A DNA stretch of 6,768 nt from Nitrospira sp. UBA6493 (lineage in GTDB: Bacteria; Nitrospirota; Nitrospiria; Nitrospirales; Nitrospiraceae), in the NCBI GenBank assembly GCA_002435325.1, contig DJMJ01000003.1, forward strand, positions 18,087 to 24,854. The letters are read 5' to 3'. The stretch's first letter is position 1, and each line of letters starts with the position of its first letter. Below, in pieces: positions 5,102 to 6,768 of this stretch. The position numbers and the translations under genes are program-made. The notes below the pieces were generated by a model. That model had not been told where the DNA came from. It made no database searches and saw nothing but the letters and a program-made list of their open reading frames with translations.

Positions 5102-5989
5102 ATGAGGACGTTCACCATGAGCCGTGTCTGGCCTGAGCCGGCGCGGCTCATGTTGTGTTTGGGCCTGCTGCTTTGGGCAGTCTCGGCCTGGGCACTGGAA
5201 GTGCCGGCCCTCACAGGCCGCGTCGTCGATCCGTCCCATGTGCTGCCAGCGGCAACGGTCGAGTCCCTGACCGCCAGCCTCGCGGCCCATGAAGCCAAGA
5301 CCGGCAATCAAGTCGCCGTTCTCGTCCTGCCATCACTCGAAGGCGAGCCGCTCGAGCCCTTCTCCCATCACGTCGCCACCACTTGGAAGCTCGGCCAGAA
5401 GGGGACCGACAACGGAGCGCTCTTGCTGGTGGCGCTGAAGGAACGCAAAGTCCGGATTGAAGTGGGTTATGGCCTGGAGGGTACCTTGACCGATGCCCGG
5501 TCGGCGCAGATCATTCGCAACGAAATCGTGCCGCGCTTTCGCGCCGGGGATTTGCCGGGCGGTGTCACAGCCGGCGTCGAAGCCATTCTGAAAACCATCG
5601 AAGGCACCTACCAGGCGCCCGAGCGGCCATCGGTGCCTGTCGCTGGCGAGGACAAGGTCGGTCAAATCCTTGTGGCCCTGATCATCGGAGTGATCTTCGG
5701 CCTGGCCCTCTCGAATGTGAATCGCATATTCGGCGCTCTGGCTGGCACCGGGCTCGCCCTGTGGTTATCCCCCTGGCTGATCCCGGCGATCATCACGGGC
5801 CTGATCACCTTACTGCTGGTCCTATTGTTAGGGAATGGAATGTTGAGCCGCGGTCGCCGTGGCTTTGACGATTGGACCTCCTACAGCAGCCGTGGCGGAG
5901 GCTGGGGCGGCGGCGGGTTCGGAGGTGGAGGTGGATTCAGCGGCGGGGGCGGCGACTTTGGAGGAGGAGGCGCCAGTGGCGACTGGTAA
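5102..5989 (+). CDS. TPM-domain (YgcG-like) membrane-anchored secreted protein
   Basis: This 295-residue protein begins with a signal peptide (hydrophobic 16-30, cleavage probably after AWA31). A periplasmic TPM domain follows at about 38-168, with the hallmarks TGRVVDPSHVLP, TGNQVAVLVLPS, GTDNGALLLVALKERKVRIEVGYGLEGTLTDA and NEIVPRF. Two or three membrane segments lie at about 187-204, 208-222 and 226-245. A glycine-rich tail (264-295) ends in GGGGASGDW, as in many YgcG-type proteins. TPM domains take their name from TLP18.3, Psb32 and MOLO-1; plant TLP18.3 is involved in photosystem II repair, and the bacterial role is not settled. The ATG at 5117 (residue 6) is an alternative start, with AGGA 8 bases upstream and a more typical signal peptide length. 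The gene is 14 bp after lemA and overlaps the next gene by 14 bp. Confidence 0.92.
   Translation: MRTFTMSRVWPEPARLMLCLGLLLWAVSAWALEVPALTGRVVDPSHVLPAATVESLTASLAAHEAKTGNQVAVLVLPSLEGEPLEPFSHHVATTWKLGQKGTDNGALLLVALKERKVRIEVGYGLEGTLTDARSAQIIRNEIVPRFRAGDLPGGVTAGVEAILKTIEGTYQAPERPSVPVAGEDKVGQILVALIIGVIFGLALSNVNRIFGALAGTGLALWLSPWLIPAIITGLITLLLVLLLGNGMLSRGRRGFDDWTSYSSRGGGWGGGGFGGGGGFSGGGGDFGGGGASGDW
5960..5970 (+). promoter_or_regulatory. Ribosome binding site made from the glycine codons of the upstream gene
   Basis: GGAGGAGGAGG ends 5 bases before the GTG at 5976. In the upstream frame the same bases encode part of the polyglycine tail of the TPM protein. This near-perfect anti-16S match decides the start of the downstream gene: no other start in that frame has comparable spacing. 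Confidence 0.8.
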
Positions 5990-6638
5990 ACAGGCAGCAT
6001 TGTCGGAAGCAGAGCGCGAGCGCATCCGGCAGGCGGTGCATACGGCTGAGCAGAGGACCAGTGCGGAAATCGTGCCGATGATCGTCGCGCGATCCGGGCT
6101 CTACCGCGACGCGCAACATTGGGCGGGGCTTATCGCCGCACTGACGACCCTGGCCCTGTTGCTGACCATCGAGGTCTCCTGGGTTCCTTGGGGATGGCAC
6201 GCCTCGAATGCGGCCTGGCTGGTCCTCGCCGTCACGCTCGCCTATGTGGCTGGGACATGGCTTGGAACATTATCGCCGGTCATCCGCTTGCTTACGTCGC
6301 ACGATCGGATGCACCAAAAAGTAAGGCTCAGAGCCGAGCGGGCCTTTGCGCAACATGCCGTCTCGCAGACGCGCGAGCGCACGGGCGTGCTGGTCATGCT
6401 GTCGATGTTGGAGAAGCAGATCTATGTCTTGCCGGATCGGCTGTTAGTGGGTCGGGTTTCGGCGGAACGATGGAAGCAGGTCGTACAAGCAGCGGTGGAG
6501 CGGTTGCATGAAGGCGACATGGCCGATGGCTTAACCCGCGCCATCGAGGCCTGCGGAGTGGTGCTCGCCGAATCCTGCCCGGGCCGCCCCGGCGACAACC
6601 CCAATGAATTGCCGGATGAACCGATCCAGGAAGGATAG
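5976..6638 (+). CDS. Second TPM-type membrane protein
   Basis: This gene encodes about 220 residues starting from GTG at 5976. The same frame is open further upstream, to an ATG at 5859, but that part is an Ala/Glu-rich shadow of the glycine-rich tail of the previous gene, and the GTG has an excellent ribosome site. Domain order: a basic helical N-terminus with SEAERERIRQAVHTAEQRTS then AEIVPMIV (9-37), two membrane helices (about 48-68 and 77-97), then a TPM-like C-terminal region (about 120-200) with AFAQHAVSQTRERTGVLVML, LEKQIYVLPDRLL and HEGDMADGLTRAIEACG. This arrangement fits the cytoplasmic-facing TPM proteins often encoded after lemA and ygcG. The acidic, Pro-rich tail (203-220) looks disordered. 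The 14-bp overlap with the preceding gene implies coupled translation and a shared complex or pathway; the exact activity is unknown. Confidence 0.88.
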   Translation: MATGKQAALSEAERERIRQAVHTAEQRTSAEIVPMIVARSGLYRDAQHWAGLIAALTTLALLLTIEVSWVPWGWHASNAAWLVLAVTLAYVAGTWLGTLSPVIRLLTSHDRMHQKVRLRAERAFAQHAVSQTRERTGVLVMLSMLEKQIYVLPDRLLVGRVSAERWKQVVQAAVERLHEGDMADGLTRAIEACGVVLAESCPGRPGDNPNELPDEPIQEG

Positions 6639-6768
6639 AAACTCCATCCCCCCGTCCACAAAACCTGCAAGAATTCCGTCCCTCAAACCCTCGAATTACA
6701 AGCCTGCCCAAAATAGTTATCTGGTGTCCCTGAACCAGATGGTGAATGGCCATTTTGCGACCGTCGGC
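6639..6768 (+). other. Window-edge region: no secure gene, one open frame
   Basis: After the second TPM stop codon there is no intrinsic terminator. One plus-strand frame runs from an ATG at 6616 (inside the end of the TPM gene) to the window edge without a stop for 51 codons. It begins MNRSRKDRNS and ends QMVNGHFATVG. It has no Shine-Dalgarno sequence and no family match I recognise, so it is at best a weak candidate for a gene start; a later start at 6739 (MVNGHF) is also possible. Confidence 0.25.
6719..6740. repeat. 7-bp perfect inverted repeat near the right edge
   Basis: ATCTGGT (6719-6725) and ACCAGAT (6734-6740) flank an 8-base spacer, 81 bases after the TPM gene stop. It could be an operator or the end of a repeat continuing beyond the window. 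It lacks a following T-run, so it is not a clear terminator. Confidence 0.35.

Noticed and set aside
5859..5975. N-terminal extension of the second TPM protein to an ATG at 5859
   Set aside because: This part is an Ala/Glu-rich frame-shifted reading of the glycine-rich tail of the preceding gene; the GTG at 5976 has a far better ribosome site.

Overview
This 6.8 kb stretch of GC-rich DNA looks like a Gram-negative chromosome. It encodes two lipoproteins with clear lipoboxes and two PilZ domains, which implies c-di-GMP signalling. The gene content and style (a zinc-ribbon PilZ protein, DUF5666 and DUF6502 proteins, and a GTGA-rich intergenic repeat) remind me of Nitrospira-type bacteria (Nitrospirota). 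That assignment is inference from recall and not a search result. There are no RNA genes, CRISPR arrays or transposases.

Left block, minus strand. At the left edge lies the 3' part of a decayed thioredoxin-reductase-like (YpdA-type) flavoprotein gene on the plus strand, with a one-base frameshift and an eroded Rossmann glycine motif. Facing it is a three-gene minus-strand cluster, read from right to left: a bare PilZ-domain protein (3210-2869), a DUF6502 protein with two helix-turn-helix-like segments (2829-1987), and a 506-residue DUF5666 lipoprotein built of repeated beta-rich units (1968-448). The gaps are only 18-39 bp, so they are probably co-transcribed. Two adjacent palindromes sit over the start of the DUF6502 gene and are candidate operator or RNA-hairpin sites. 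A working hypothesis is a c-di-GMP input, a DNA-binding regulator and a surface lipoprotein acting together.

Centre. A second PilZ protein, with an N-terminal Cys4 zinc ribbon and canonical c-di-GMP motifs, is transcribed divergently from the first. It has a good sigma70-type promoter whose spacer holds an inverted repeat. It converges on a small unrecognised gene (4387-4082, minus). Between the two lies a nested inverted repeat with tandem ACGTGAR heptamers that may act as a two-way terminator or belong to a dispersed repeat family.

Right block, plus strand. A LemA-family lipoprotein (4485-5087) is followed by a secreted, membrane-anchored TPM-domain (YgcG-like) protein with a glycine-rich tail (5102-5989), and then by a second membrane-bound TPM-type protein (5976-6638). 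The last gene very probably starts at a GTG inside the end of the previous one. The glycine codons of the TPM tail supply its Shine-Dalgarno sequence, so translation of the two is likely coupled. LemA plus TPM proteins is a recurrent envelope gene set of unclear biochemical role. The last 130 bases hold no secure gene; one reading frame is open to the window edge.
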